NCBI RefSeq assembly: GCF_000349945.1
Contig: NC_020516.1
Span: 1,674,001 to 1,738,000 of the forward strand
DNA from: Azoarcus sp. KH32C
GTDB taxonomy: Bacteria > Pseudomonadota > Gammaproteobacteria > Burkholderiales > Rhodocyclaceae
Reading direction: 5' to 3'
Length of the DNA: 64,000 nt
Of the stretch, positions 44,583-52,812 are shown piece by piece. Numbering within the stretch: the stretch's first letter is position 1; each line of letters begins with the position of its first letter. Position numbers and translations under genes: made by a program. Below the pieces are notes generated by a model. That model was not told the origin of the DNA and made no database searches. It saw only the letters and a program-made list of their open reading frames with translations.

Positions 44583-46733
44583 TTAGACCGAGAGCAGCGC
44601 CTCGCTCAGCCGCGCAGCAAACCCGCGCTGGTCGGCGAGCGGCGATGCGCTGATGCGTTTGCGCAGTGTCGCGCGTAGCGTTTCCAGCTCGTCGAGATTG
44701 CCGGCCATTGCCGCCGCCGCGGCGGCGAGGGTGCCTACGTTCGGATAGCTCCACGGGCCGACGCCGGCCGCGTCGCAGATGCTCACGGCCATGCGGCTCT
44801 GGTGTCCCGTGCCGGACAGGCCGAGCGTCGGCACGCCCATCCACAGCGCGTCGCAAAGATTCGTCGCCTGATGGAAGGGGAAGGTGTTGAGGCCGATGTC
44901 GATCTGCTGGTAGTTCCGCAGGAAGTCGTCACGGCTGCCCCAGGGCAGGAGGTCGAAGCGCACGGCGTCGCCGCCGAGTGCGGCAATCTGCTCCGCCATT
45001 CGGCTACGGGCGGCGGTGTCGGTGAAGGAGCGGCAGCGGACCTGCATGCGGGCGTTGGGGACGGCGTCGAGGACGGCGATCCAGGACCGCAGCGTCTCGA
45101 CCGAAATCTTCGGCCGCTGAACGAAACAGCCGAAGGTCACGAAGCCGTTGCGGCGAGCGGGGAGCGGGCCTTCCGGCGGGAGCTCGCATGCGGGATCAAA
45201 GCAGAAATAGCTGCCGGGCAGTCGGACGATGCGTTCGCTGCTCGTCGCCTCGGCGCCTTGCGGTTCGGTGATGCCATCGGCGATGCGGAAATCGACGCCG
45301 GGCGCGCCGGTCGTGCCGGCGTAGCCGAGGAAGGTGCCTTGTTTCGGCGCGAGGTGCCAGGACAGCATGGGCAGGCGGTTTGGGCCGGCGTGGCCGGTGA
45401 GGTCGAGCAGCACGTCGAGGCGTGCATCGAGAATCGACCGCGCGAGTTGTTCGTCCGGCCAGCCCGAACATTCGACCCAGCGATGCACGCGCTTGCGGAA
45501 TTCGCTTTCGAGCGCGTCCGGCGTGTCGTGCCGGTCGGAGAAGACCCACAGCTCGATGCGGTCGCGCGGAAAGTGGCGCAGGAAACCGGCGAGGAAACGG
45601 CCGATCGGCGTCCAGGCGAGCTCGGCGCTGAGGAGGCCGATGCGGACGCGGCGACCGGTACGGGGTGTCGGCGCGGCGAGCGGCGGAAGGCCGTCCGGGC
45701 GGGGTGCGTGGTGGCTCACGGCGGCCGCGTATTCCTGCGCCAGCGCCAACGCGTCGGCGGGCTGCCAGCCGGGCTGGCACAGGCGCAATTGCTGCAGGTT
45801 GCTGTGATAGTCGAGCCGCTGCGGTTGTAGGCGGATCGCCGTTTCGAGGGCCGCGATCGCGCCGTCGAGATCGCCCAGCTCCTTCAGTGCGTCGCCGTGC
45901 GCGACATGCAGGCGGTAATCGTCCGGCGCGTGCGCGAGTCCTTGCGCGAGCACCTCCGCCGCCGCGCCGAACTCGGCGAGATCGTTGAGCACGGTGCCGA
46001 GCGCGGCGACCGCACGGATGTTCTCCGGTTGGTGGCGGATGGCTTCGCCCAGCGCGATGCGGGCGAGCTGCAATTGCCCGCTGCGCGCGAGGGTTGCGCC
46101 CGCTTCGACGAGTTCATCGGCGGCGCCGAGCGCGGCCAGGCGTGCGATCGCCGATTGGGCTCGCTCCGCCAGATTCGCATACGCCAGCAGCGGTACCGCC
46201 TCGCGAAGGAGTTCGCGTTCGACCAGCGCCGTCTGGTCCGGCGGCGTGGAAAGCAGCGCAAGCGCCTCTTCGGGCGCCTCGTCGATGCGCAGCACGGCCA
46301 GGCGCCGGAGCACTTCGGGCAGCGCGCCGGCCGTCCGGTAGGCCTCGACGGCGCCGGCAAGATCGCCCTGGCGCTCGCGCATCTGCCCGAGATTGAATCC
46401 GATCAGCGGCAGGTCCGGATTCAGCGCACGGGCGGCAAGGTAGTGTTTTTCGGCGTCGCGGAAGCGGCCGAGGTCCTTGTACAGGTTGGCGAGGTTCAGC
46501 CGGCAGCCGGCGGTGTCGGCGAGTTTCGCCGTGCTGCTCTCGAGCAGCGGCAGCGCCTCGGCGAGCTGCCCGCTCTGGTGATAGGCCACGCCGAGGTAGT
46601 GCCGTGCAAACTGGTGTTTCGCATCCTTGGCGAGCACCGCCCGATAGGCCATGATCGCTTCGCCAAGGCGTCCGTCCCGATGCAGGGCCACCGCCTGGTC
46701 GAATTTCTGGTCGACGTTCCGCTTGATGGCCAC
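44583..46733 (-). CDS. TPR and SPINDLY-type O-GlcNAc transferase homologue
   Basis: 716 residues from a GTG at 46733 (GGGGA nine bases upstream); the open frame upstream is longer but crosses the pqqA and pqqB region and is not coding. N-terminal TPR repeats cover about 1-320, with FDQAVALHRDGRLGEAIMAY and ALNDLA-like units. The C-terminal half is a glycosyltransferase family 41 domain (about 345-715): GLLSAELAW, YAGTTGAPGVDFRIAD, TFGCFVQRPKISVET and NTFPFHQATNLCDALWMGVP, the UDP-sugar binding region. It would add GlcNAc or a related sugar to serine or threonine of a protein. Its target is not shown by the sequence. Confidence 0.88.
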   Translation of the reverse strand: MAIKRNVDQKFDQAVALHRDGRLGEAIMAYRAVLAKDAKHQFARHYLGVAYHQSGQLAEALPLLESSTAKLADTAGCRLNLANLYKDLGRFRDAEKHYLAARALNPDLPLIGFNLGQMRERQGDLAGAVEAYRTAGALPEVLRRLAVLRIDEAPEEALALLSTPPDQTALVERELLREAVPLLAYANLAERAQSAIARLAALGAADELVEAGATLARSGQLQLARIALGEAIRHQPENIRAVAALGTVLNDLAEFGAAAEVLAQGLAHAPDDYRLHVAHGDALKELGDLDGAIAALETAIRLQPQRLDYHSNLQQLRLCQPGWQPADALALAQEYAAAVSHHAPRPDGLPPLAAPTPRTGRRVRIGLLSAELAWTPIGRFLAGFLRHFPRDRIELWVFSDRHDTPDALESEFRKRVHRWVECSGWPDEQLARSILDARLDVLLDLTGHAGPNRLPMLSWHLAPKQGTFLGYAGTTGAPGVDFRIADGITEPQGAEATSSERIVRLPGSYFCFDPACELPPEGPLPARRNGFVTFGCFVQRPKISVETLRSWIAVLDAVPNARMQVRCRSFTDTAARSRMAEQIAALGGDAVRFDLLPWGSRDDFLRNYQQIDIGLNTFPFHQATNLCDALWMGVPTLGLSGTGHQSRMAVSICDAAGVGPWSYPNVGTLAAAAAAMAGNLDELETLRATLRKRISASPLADQRGFAARLSEALLSV

Positions 46734-47106
46734 GGCGTCAGTCCCCGCTGGCCGGCTGGCCGGTGAGGGCGACTTGCGGGCCCGTGCTCGGGCAGGGCAG
46801 GGATAGAGCGGGCGGGAAATGCATGAAGCATGGGCCGGACGGTTGGAGTCGCGCGAGTATCTCCGAGGCGCGGCGGGGCCGTCAAACCAGCGAGGGGTGC
46901 TGCGGCCCGATACCGGATTTTGGGTTGGGGGATATTCCCCGCGCGCGGCCGGAGAACAGCCACGGATGCGCGTCTCATGAAAATCATGAGGCCCCATTCC
47001 CGGCTTTCGCGATGCGCGCTCGGGGTGCTCGGAGGCATCCTGTTTTCCAGCCCGGCAATTGGCTGCTGCGGCTTCAACGAACCTCGACAGATACAGGAGA
47101 CACACC
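46734..47106. other. 373-base spacer upstream of pqqA
   Basis: No gene is convincing here. It holds the leader of the leftward glycosyltransferase gene and the upstream region of pqqA. Two dyads stand out: GGGGATATTCCCC at 46928-46940 and CTCATGAAAATCATGAG at 46974-46990. The GGAG at 47095-47098 is the pqqA ribosome site. A reading frame with a signal-like start at about 46987 overlaps pqqA and is not called. Confidence 0.6.
46974..46990. promoter_or_regulatory. dyad upstream of pqqA
   Basis: CTCATGAAAATCATGAG is a perfect seven-base inverted repeat with a three-base centre, 117 bases before the pqqA start. A second dyad, GGGGATATTCCCC, is centred 48 bases further upstream. Both are plausible operators for PQQ synthesis. 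No regulator gene is adjacent. Confidence 0.45.
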
Positions 47107-47181
47107 ATGAAATGGGAAACCCCGTCGGCTTGCGACTTCCGCTTCGGCTTCGAAATCACGATGTACATCGCGACGCGCTGA
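47107..47181 (+). CDS. pqqA: PqqA, PQQ precursor peptide
   Basis: 24 codons, the usual pqqA length. The conserved Glu16 and Tyr20 that are cross-linked to build PQQ are in FEITMY, with the typical KWETP start. A GGAG ribosome site lies eight bases before the ATG. It precedes pqqB by 56 bases in the standard pqqABCDE order. It is a ribosomally made peptide modified by PqqE with PqqD as chaperone. Upstream dyads may control it. Confidence 0.96.
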   Translation: MKWETPSACDFRFGFEITMYIATR

Positions 47182-47237
47182 GCGTCCAGGCACGGCCTGC
47201 TGCGGCAGGCCGTGCTGTCGAATGAAGAGGTGAGTGC

Positions 47238-48152
47238 GTGAAGATCAGGGTGCTCGGATCCGGGGCTGGCGGCGGATTTCCGCAGTGGAACTGCAACTGC
47301 CCGAATTGCGATGGCCTGCGGCGCGGCACGATCCGCGCGACGGCGCGGACGCAGTCGTCGATCGCGGCGAGCGGCGGCGACGAGAACTGGGTGCTCTTCA
47401 ACGCCTCGCCCGACGTGCTGCAGCAGATCCGGGCGTTTCCCGCGCTGCAGCCGGCGCGCGCGCTGCGCGACACTGCAATCCGCGCGATCGTGCTGATCGA
47501 CGCGCAGATCGACCACACGACCGGGCTGCTGATGCTGCGCGAGCATCGTTCGCCGCACCAGTTGTGGTGTACCGCCCCGGTCCGCGAAGACCTGTCGGCC
47601 GGCAATCCGCTCTTCAACGTACTGTCGCATTACTGCGGCCTCGACTGGCAGGAGGTGCCGCTTGCCGGCGCCTTCGCGATGCCCGGCGTGCCCGGCATCG
47701 GCTTCGAGGCGCTGCCGCTCACGAGCAATGCGCCCCCGTATTCGCCGCACCGCGACCGCCCGCGGCCGGGTGACAACATTGGCGTGACGCTGGTCGACGC
47801 GAAAAGCGGCCGGCGCCTTTTCTACGCGCCGGGCCTCGGCGAGATGGAACCGCACGTGTGGGCGGCGATGCAGGCGGCGGACTGCGTGCTCGTCGATGGC
47901 ACGCTGTGGACCGACGACGAGATGATCCGCCTCGGTGCGTCGCAGAAGACGTCCCGCTCGATGGGTCACCTGCCGCAATCCGGCCCCGGCGGCATGATCG
48001 AGTGGCTGGACCGGCTGCCGGCAAGCACGCGCAAGGTCCTGATCCACATCAACAACACCAATCCGATCCTCGACGAAGACAGCCCCCAGCGCGCGGAACT
48101 CGCGGCGCACGGCATCGAGGTCGCCTACGACGGCATGGAGCTGTCGCTCTAG
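47238..48152 (+). CDS. pqqB: PqqB, PQQ biosynthesis metal-dependent hydroxylase-like protein
   Basis: 304 residues, normal PqqB length. It has a metallo-beta-lactamase fold: GSGAGGGFPQWNCNCPNC at the start, with the characteristic Cys pair, and DAQIDHTTGLLMLREH. The protein is reported to act on the tyrosine-derived part of the cross-linked PqqA product, as an iron-dependent hydroxylase. It is followed after four bases by pqqC, suggesting co-transcription. The start at 47238 has GAGGTGAGTG just upstream. No truncation or missing residue is obvious. Confidence 0.96.
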   Translation: MKIRVLGSGAGGGFPQWNCNCPNCDGLRRGTIRATARTQSSIAASGGDENWVLFNASPDVLQQIRAFPALQPARALRDTAIRAIVLIDAQIDHTTGLLMLREHRSPHQLWCTAPVREDLSAGNPLFNVLSHYCGLDWQEVPLAGAFAMPGVPGIGFEALPLTSNAPPYSPHRDRPRPGDNIGVTLVDAKSGRRLFYAPGLGEMEPHVWAAMQAADCVLVDGTLWTDDEMIRLGASQKTSRSMGHLPQSGPGGMIEWLDRLPASTRKVLIHINNTNPILDEDSPQRAELAAHGIEVAYDGMELSL

Positions 48153-48156
48153 GAGC

Positions 48157-48942
48157 ATGAGCATGCATATCGACGTTGCCATCGCCGACGCCGCCGAGAA
48201 GGCGGTGGGTGCCGATACCACGCCCTGGAGCCGCGAGGAGTTCGAGGCGCGGCTGCGCGGCAAGAGCACGAGCTACCACATCCACCACCCCTTCCACGTG
48301 ATGATGGCCGAAGGGAAGCTGACGCGTGCGCAGCTGCAGGGCTGGGTCGCGAACCGTTTCTACTACCAGATCGCGATCCCGGTGAAGGACGCGGCGATCA
48401 TGTCGAACTGTCCGGACCGCGAGATCCGCCGCGAGTGGATCCAGCGCATCCTGGACCACGACGGCTACGAGATCGGCGGCGTGAAGGACCCGGGCGGCAT
48501 CGAGGCCTGGATCCGGCTCGGCGAAGCGGTCGGGCTCACGCGCGACGACGTCACGTCCTTGCGCTACGTCGTGCCCGCGGCGCGTTTCGCGGTCGACGCC
48601 TACATCAATTTCGCGCGGCAGCGCCCGTGGCAGGAGGCGATCGCGTCGAGCCTGACCGAGCTCTTCGCACCGCACATCCACCAACAGCGCATCGACACCT
48701 GGCCCGACCAGTATCCGTGGGTCGATCCTGCAGGGCTGCAATACTTCCGCAACCGCCTGACGCAGGCGCGCCGCGACGTCGCCCACGGCCTGCGCTTCAC
48801 GCTCGAATACTTCAGCCGCACACGTGCATTGCAGGAGCGGGCGCTGGAGATCCTGCAGTTCAAGCTCGACCTGTTGTGGGCGCTGGCCGACGCGATCATG
48901 CTCAGCCAGTGCGAGATCGAGATCAAGGGACCGAAGGCATGA
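48157..48942 (+). CDS. pqqC: PqqC, pyrroloquinoline quinone synthase
   Basis: 261 residues, similar to the usual 250-260. The all-helical oxidase fold is indicated by YHIHHPFHVMMAEGKLTRAQ, GWVANRFYYQIAIPVKDAAI and HIHQQRIDTWPDQYPWVDPAG. It catalyses the last ring closure and eight-electron oxidation to PQQ without a metal cofactor. ATG at 48157 is used; ATG at 48163 is a slightly shorter alternative. The stop overlaps the pqqD start in an ATGA junction. Confidence 0.96.
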   Translation: MSMHIDVAIADAAEKAVGADTTPWSREEFEARLRGKSTSYHIHHPFHVMMAEGKLTRAQLQGWVANRFYYQIAIPVKDAAIMSNCPDREIRREWIQRILDHDGYEIGGVKDPGGIEAWIRLGEAVGLTRDDVTSLRYVVPAARFAVDAYINFARQRPWQEAIASSLTELFAPHIHQQRIDTWPDQYPWVDPAGLQYFRNRLTQARRDVAHGLRFTLEYFSRTRALQERALEILQFKLDLLWALADAIMLSQCEIEIKGPKA

Positions 48943-49214
48943 CCACTCCGGTCGCCGCCGACGCCTGCCCGCGCGTGTCGCGCCGCTTCCGCCTGCAGTG
49001 GGAAGACGCGCAGAATGCCTGGGTGCTGCTGTACCCCGAGGGGATGGTGAAGCTCAACCAGAGCGCGGGCGAGATCCTGCGGCGCTGCGACGGCAGCCGG
49101 ACGGTGTCGGCGATCGTCGCGGACCTGGAGCAGGCGTTCGGGGCGAGCGGACTCGCGGACGACGTCGCGAAGTTCCTCGAACTCGCGCGCGCCCAGCAGT
49201 GGGTCGAGCTGTAA
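48939..49214 (+). CDS. pqqD: PqqD, PqqA peptide chaperone
   Basis: 91 residues, the standard PqqD size. The winged-helix RiPP recognition fold is indicated by RVSRRFRLQWEDAQNAWVLL, the YPEGMVKLNQSAGEIL segment and the CDGSRTVSAIVADLEQAF helix. It binds the PqqA peptide and presents it to PqqE. Start is the ATG overlapping the pqqC stop. pqqE follows after 13 bases. Confidence 0.95.
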   Translation: MTTPVAADACPRVSRRFRLQWEDAQNAWVLLYPEGMVKLNQSAGEILRRCDGSRTVSAIVADLEQAFGASGLADDVAKFLELARAQQWVEL

Positions 49215-49227
49215 CGGAGGACGAAGG

Positions 49228-50373
49228 ATGTCGGGATCGCACGCCACGCCGCAGCCCGGGCCGCCCCTGTGGCTGCTCGCGGAACTGACTTACCGTTGCC
49301 CGCTGCACTGCGCGTTCTGCTACAACCCGGTCGATTTCGCGTCGAGCGGGCCCGAGCTGTCCACCGACGACTGGCTGCGCGTGCTGCGTGAGGCGCGCGC
49401 CGCGGGCAGCGTGCAATGCGGCTTCTCGGGCGGCGAGCCGATGATGCGCGACGACCTCGAAGTGCTCGTTGCCGAGGCCCATCGGCTGGGCTTCTACACG
49501 AACCTGCTGACCTCCGGCGTCGGCCTCACGCCCCAGCGCGCCGAGGCGCTGAAGGCCGCGGGCCTCGATCACATCCAGCTCTCCTTCCAGGATTCGACGC
49601 GCGAGCTCAACGATTTTCTGTCGCACACGCGGACTTTCGATCTGAAGCAGCGCGTCGCGGCGATGATCAAGGAGAACGGCTGGCCGATGGTCATGAACTG
49701 CGTGATCCATCGCCTCAACATCGACTACATCGACCGCATCATCGAGATGGCGGTCGAGCTTGGCGCCGAATACCTCGAGCTCGCGAACAGCCAGTACTAC
49801 TCGTGGGCGCTGCTCAACCGCGACCAGCTGCTGCCGACACGCGCGCAGCTCGAACGCGCCGAGCGCATCACGAACGAATACCGCGAGAAATACGGCGACC
49901 GCATCCGCATCTTCTTCGTCGTGCCCGACTACCACGAGACCCGGCCGAAGAAGTGCATGAACGGCTGGGGCAACGTCTTCCTGACGGTCACCCCCGACGG
50001 CACGGCGCTGCCCTGCCACACGGCGAAGATGCTGCCCGGCCTCGCGTTCCCGAACGTGCGCGAGACGGGCGTGCGCGAGATCTGGTACGAGTCCGAAGGC
50101 TTCAACCGCTATCGCGGCGACGGCTGGATGAAGGAGCCGTGCCGGACCTGCCCGGAAAAGGAAAAGGACCTCGGCGGCTGCCGCTGCCAGGCCTACATGC
50201 TGGCGGGCGACCCGGCGGCGGCCGATCCGGTGTGCGACAAATCGCCGCAGCACGGCGTGGTGCTGGAGCCGCTGGCGCGGGCCGAGGCGGGCGAGGGCAA
50301 AGCGGTGCCGCTGGTATTCCGCGATGCCGCGGAGTCTCGACGATTGACGGAGTCGCGCGGCCCCGGCCTGTGA
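49228..50373 (+). CDS. pqqE: PqqE, radical SAM cross-linking enzyme
   Basis: 381 residues. The radical SAM cluster motif CxxxCxxC is at Cys24, Cys28 and Cys31 in YRCPLHCAFCYNP. The C-terminal SPASM domain holds the extra Cys ligands (KKCMNGWGN, ALPCHTAKM, CRTCPEKEKD, GGCRCQAYM). With PqqD it forms the Glu-Tyr carbon-carbon bond in PqqA. The cluster contains no pqqF/G protease nearby, so peptide cutting must use an enzyme from elsewhere. It is the last pqq gene; 238 bases without a recognisable terminator separate it from the amide-ligase cassette. Confidence 0.96.
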   Translation: MSGSHATPQPGPPLWLLAELTYRCPLHCAFCYNPVDFASSGPELSTDDWLRVLREARAAGSVQCGFSGGEPMMRDDLEVLVAEAHRLGFYTNLLTSGVGLTPQRAEALKAAGLDHIQLSFQDSTRELNDFLSHTRTFDLKQRVAAMIKENGWPMVMNCVIHRLNIDYIDRIIEMAVELGAEYLELANSQYYSWALLNRDQLLPTRAQLERAERITNEYREKYGDRIRIFFVVPDYHETRPKKCMNGWGNVFLTVTPDGTALPCHTAKMLPGLAFPNVRETGVREIWYESEGFNRYRGDGWMKEPCRTCPEKEKDLGGCRCQAYMLAGDPAAADPVCDKSPQHGVVLEPLARAEAGEGKAVPLVFRDAAESRRLTESRGPGL

Positions 50374-50611
50374 TCCGGTTTGCGGACTTCCCGTCATCGA
50401 GCCCGGATGTCGCGCAGCCGCAGCTCCCTGCATGCATGCCGCGCGCGTCTTCCTTCACGGATCTTCACACTCACGGCCGCCGATTCCGGTATTGAGGCCT
50501 ATCATTTATCAACCCGTCCGGTAATTGCCTGACGTCAGCTTGAGTGCCGCACGGTCGCGTCCGGGGGCCGTCGGACCGGAGATTTGCCCGTCTTTCTTGC
50601 AGGATGAGTTC

Positions 50612-51340
50612 ATGTTGCGACCGCGACTTCATCTGCACGTACCCATGCTGCCGCAACCCGACGAGACGACTTGCGGTCCCACCTGTCTTCACGCGATCTA
50701 CCGTTATTGGGGCCGGGAGGAACGGCTCGAGGACGTGATCGAGCGCACCGGCAAGCTGCAACGAGGCGGGACGGTCGCCGTGTTCCTCGCCTGCGACGCA
50801 TTGCGGCAAGGCTTCGAGGCCACGATCTACACCTACAACCTGACGGTCTTCGACCCCGTCTGGTTTGCGCGCAATGCCGACATCCGCGATCGCCTGCAGC
50901 GCCAGCGGATCGAAAAGGCGGACAACGGGCGGGTGCAGGAGGTCACCGACGGTTACCTCGAATTCCTGCGGCTCGGCGGGCGGCTGCGCCTGAAGGATCT
51001 GTCGCGCTATCTGTTGCGCGGGCTGCTGCGGCGCGGCCTGCCGGTGATCACGGGCTTGAGCTCGACCTATCTCTATCGAACGATGCGCGAGTACGGTCCG
51101 CAGGACCTGCCCGACGACATCCGCGGCACGCCGGGCGGTCATTTCGTGGTGCTGGCGGGCTACGATCGGCCGGCGCGCACGGTCCTCGTCTATGACCCCT
51201 TCGGGCCCCATCCCTACGGGTTGTCGCGCGAGTACTGGCTCGGCATCGACCGTGCGGTCGGCGCCATCCTGCTCGGCATCGTCACCCACGACGCCAACCT
51301 GCTGGTGATTCATCCGCCACGAGGCAGGAGTCGGTCATGA
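50612..51340 (+). CDS. C39-like cysteine protease
   Basis: 242 residues from the ATG at 50612, preceded by AGGATGAG. A papain-like/C39 protease fold is indicated by the oxyanion Gln15 and nucleophile Cys21 in LPQPDETTCGPTCLHAIYRY, His177 in GGHFVVLAGYD and Asp195 in VYDPFG. Such domains cut after glycine motifs or process peptides. No ABC transporter is attached, unlike the C39 domains of bacteriocin exporters. It is the first gene of the four-gene cassette, its end overlapping the ATP-grasp start by four bases. The substrate is likely a peptide or isopeptide made by the ligases encoded downstream. Confidence 0.8.
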   Translation: MLRPRLHLHVPMLPQPDETTCGPTCLHAIYRYWGREERLEDVIERTGKLQRGGTVAVFLACDALRQGFEATIYTYNLTVFDPVWFARNADIRDRLQRQRIEKADNGRVQEVTDGYLEFLRLGGRLRLKDLSRYLLRGLLRRGLPVITGLSSTYLYRTMREYGPQDLPDDIRGTPGGHFVVLAGYDRPARTVLVYDPFGPHPYGLSREYWLGIDRAVGAILLGIVTHDANLLVIHPPRGRSRS

Positions 51341-52812
51341 GCGTACTGGTCGTCGTCAGCAATCCGAAGGATTGGCCGCTGGCGATGCCCGACGTCACCG
51401 TGGTGTCCGGCCGCGACTACCTGACCCAGCCCGCCTGGGCGGGGGCGGGCGTCATGCAGGTGTTCAACCTGTGCCGCTCTTATCGCTACCAGAGCCTCGG
51501 CTACTACGTTTCGCTGCTCGCGGAGGCGCGCAGCCACAAGCCTTTGCCCGGGGTCAGCACGATCGAGGATCTGCAATCGCAGAATCTGGTGCGGCTGCTG
51601 ACCTCGGACCTCGACGCGCTGATCCAGAAGTCGCTCGCGCCGATCAAGTCGGAGGCCTTCACGCTCAGCATCTACTTCGGGCGCAACGTCGCTGCGCGTT
51701 ACGACCTGCTGTGCCGTCACATCTTCGAGCTGTTACAGGCGCCGCTGCTGCAGGCCAACTTCACGCGCAAGAACGGTGACGGCGCCTGGCATGTGAAGCG
51801 CGTCACGCCGATCGCGGTGGGCGAGATCCCGCCGCAGCACCGGGACTTCGTCATCGATGCGGCCCGCGCCTATTTCTCCGGCCGCTGGCCGCGCCTGCGG
51901 CGGCGCCAGGCGCCGCGCTTCACGCTGGCGATCCTGCGCGACCCCGACAACCCCCAGCCCGCCTCCAATGCCGCGGCCATCCGTAAGTTCGAGAAGGCGG
52001 CGCGGGAGCTGGGCCTGGCGACCGAGCTCATCGGCCATCAGGATCTCGCGCGGCTCGCCCAGTTCGACGCGCTCTTCATCCGCGACAACACCTTCATCAA
52101 TCACTACACCTACCGGTTCTCGCGCCGTGCAGCCGCCGAAGGAATGGTCGTGATCGACGACCCGCTGTCGATCCTGCGCTGCAACAACAAGGTGTATCTC
52201 GCGGAATTGATGCAGCAGCACGGCATCGCGACGCCGAAGACGCTGCTCGTGCACCGCGGCAACGTGCAGGACATCATCCCCGCGGTCGGGCTGCCTTGCG
52301 TGCTCAAGCAGCCCGACAGCTGCCTCTCGCTCGGTGTCGTCAAGGTCGAGTCTGCCGAAGAGCTGGCCGCGCAGGTCGCGCGGCTGCTCGAGAAGTCGGA
52401 CCTGATCGTGGCCCAGGAGTATCTGCCGACGGCCTTCGACTGGCGCGTCGGCGTCCTCGACCGCCGGGCGCTGTTCGTGTGCAAGTACTACATGGCGCCC
52501 GGGCACTGGCAGATCATCCACCATGACGATGCGCATCACCTCTGCGAGGAGGGCGCCACTGTCGCGCTGGCGCTGGAGGAGGCGCCGCCGGAAGTTCTCA
52601 GGACCGCGCTCAAGGCCGCGAACCTCTTCGGCGATGGCTTCTACGGCGTGGACCTCAAGGAGGTCGGGGGCCGCAGCTACGTGATCGAGGTCAACGACAA
52701 TCCCAACGTCGATGCCGGCAACGAGGACGGCGTGCTGAAGGATGCGCTCTACCGCCACGTCATGGACGTCTTCGCCACGCGGCTGGAGCGGCTCAAGGGG
52801 AAACTCGCATGA
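51337..52812 (+). CDS. RimK-like ATP-grasp ligase with RLAN domain
   Basis: 491 residues. An N-terminal RLAN-type domain (about 1-190) precedes an ATP-grasp domain (about 200-485). Motifs are DDPLSILRCNNKVYLAELM, ATP-binding Lys in CVLKQPDSCLSLGVVKV (322-337), and metal ligands in VDLKEVGG and VIEVNDNPNVDAG (449-461). The enzyme would form an amide or isopeptide bond with ATP, probably adding amino acids to a peptide or small molecule, as RimK does to ribosomal protein S6. Start and stop overlap neighbours by four bases each, showing strong translational coupling. Confidence 0.85.
   Translation: MSVLVVVSNPKDWPLAMPDVTVVSGRDYLTQPAWAGAGVMQVFNLCRSYRYQSLGYYVSLLAEARSHKPLPGVSTIEDLQSQNLVRLLTSDLDALIQKSLAPIKSEAFTLSIYFGRNVAARYDLLCRHIFELLQAPLLQANFTRKNGDGAWHVKRVTPIAVGEIPPQHRDFVIDAARAYFSGRWPRLRRRQAPRFTLAILRDPDNPQPASNAAAIRKFEKAARELGLATELIGHQDLARLAQFDALFIRDNTFINHYTYRFSRRAAAEGMVVIDDPLSILRCNNKVYLAELMQQHGIATPKTLLVHRGNVQDIIPAVGLPCVLKQPDSCLSLGVVKVESAEELAAQVARLLEKSDLIVAQEYLPTAFDWRVGVLDRRALFVCKYYMAPGHWQIIHHDDAHHLCEEGATVALALEEAPPEVLRTALKAANLFGDGFYGVDLKEVGGRSYVIEVNDNPNVDAGNEDGVLKDALYRHVMDVFATRLERLKGKLA

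Noticed and set aside
46987..47225. Reading frame with a signal-like start (RCALGVLGGILFSS) upstream of pqqA
   Set aside because: It overlaps pqqA in another frame and continues into pqqB leader sequence, with no ribosome site and no recognisable mature part.
46734..48269. Upstream extension of the SPINDLY-type gene across pqqA and pqqB
   Set aside because: It runs through two well-supported plus-strand genes. The GTG at 46733 starts directly at the first TPR unit.
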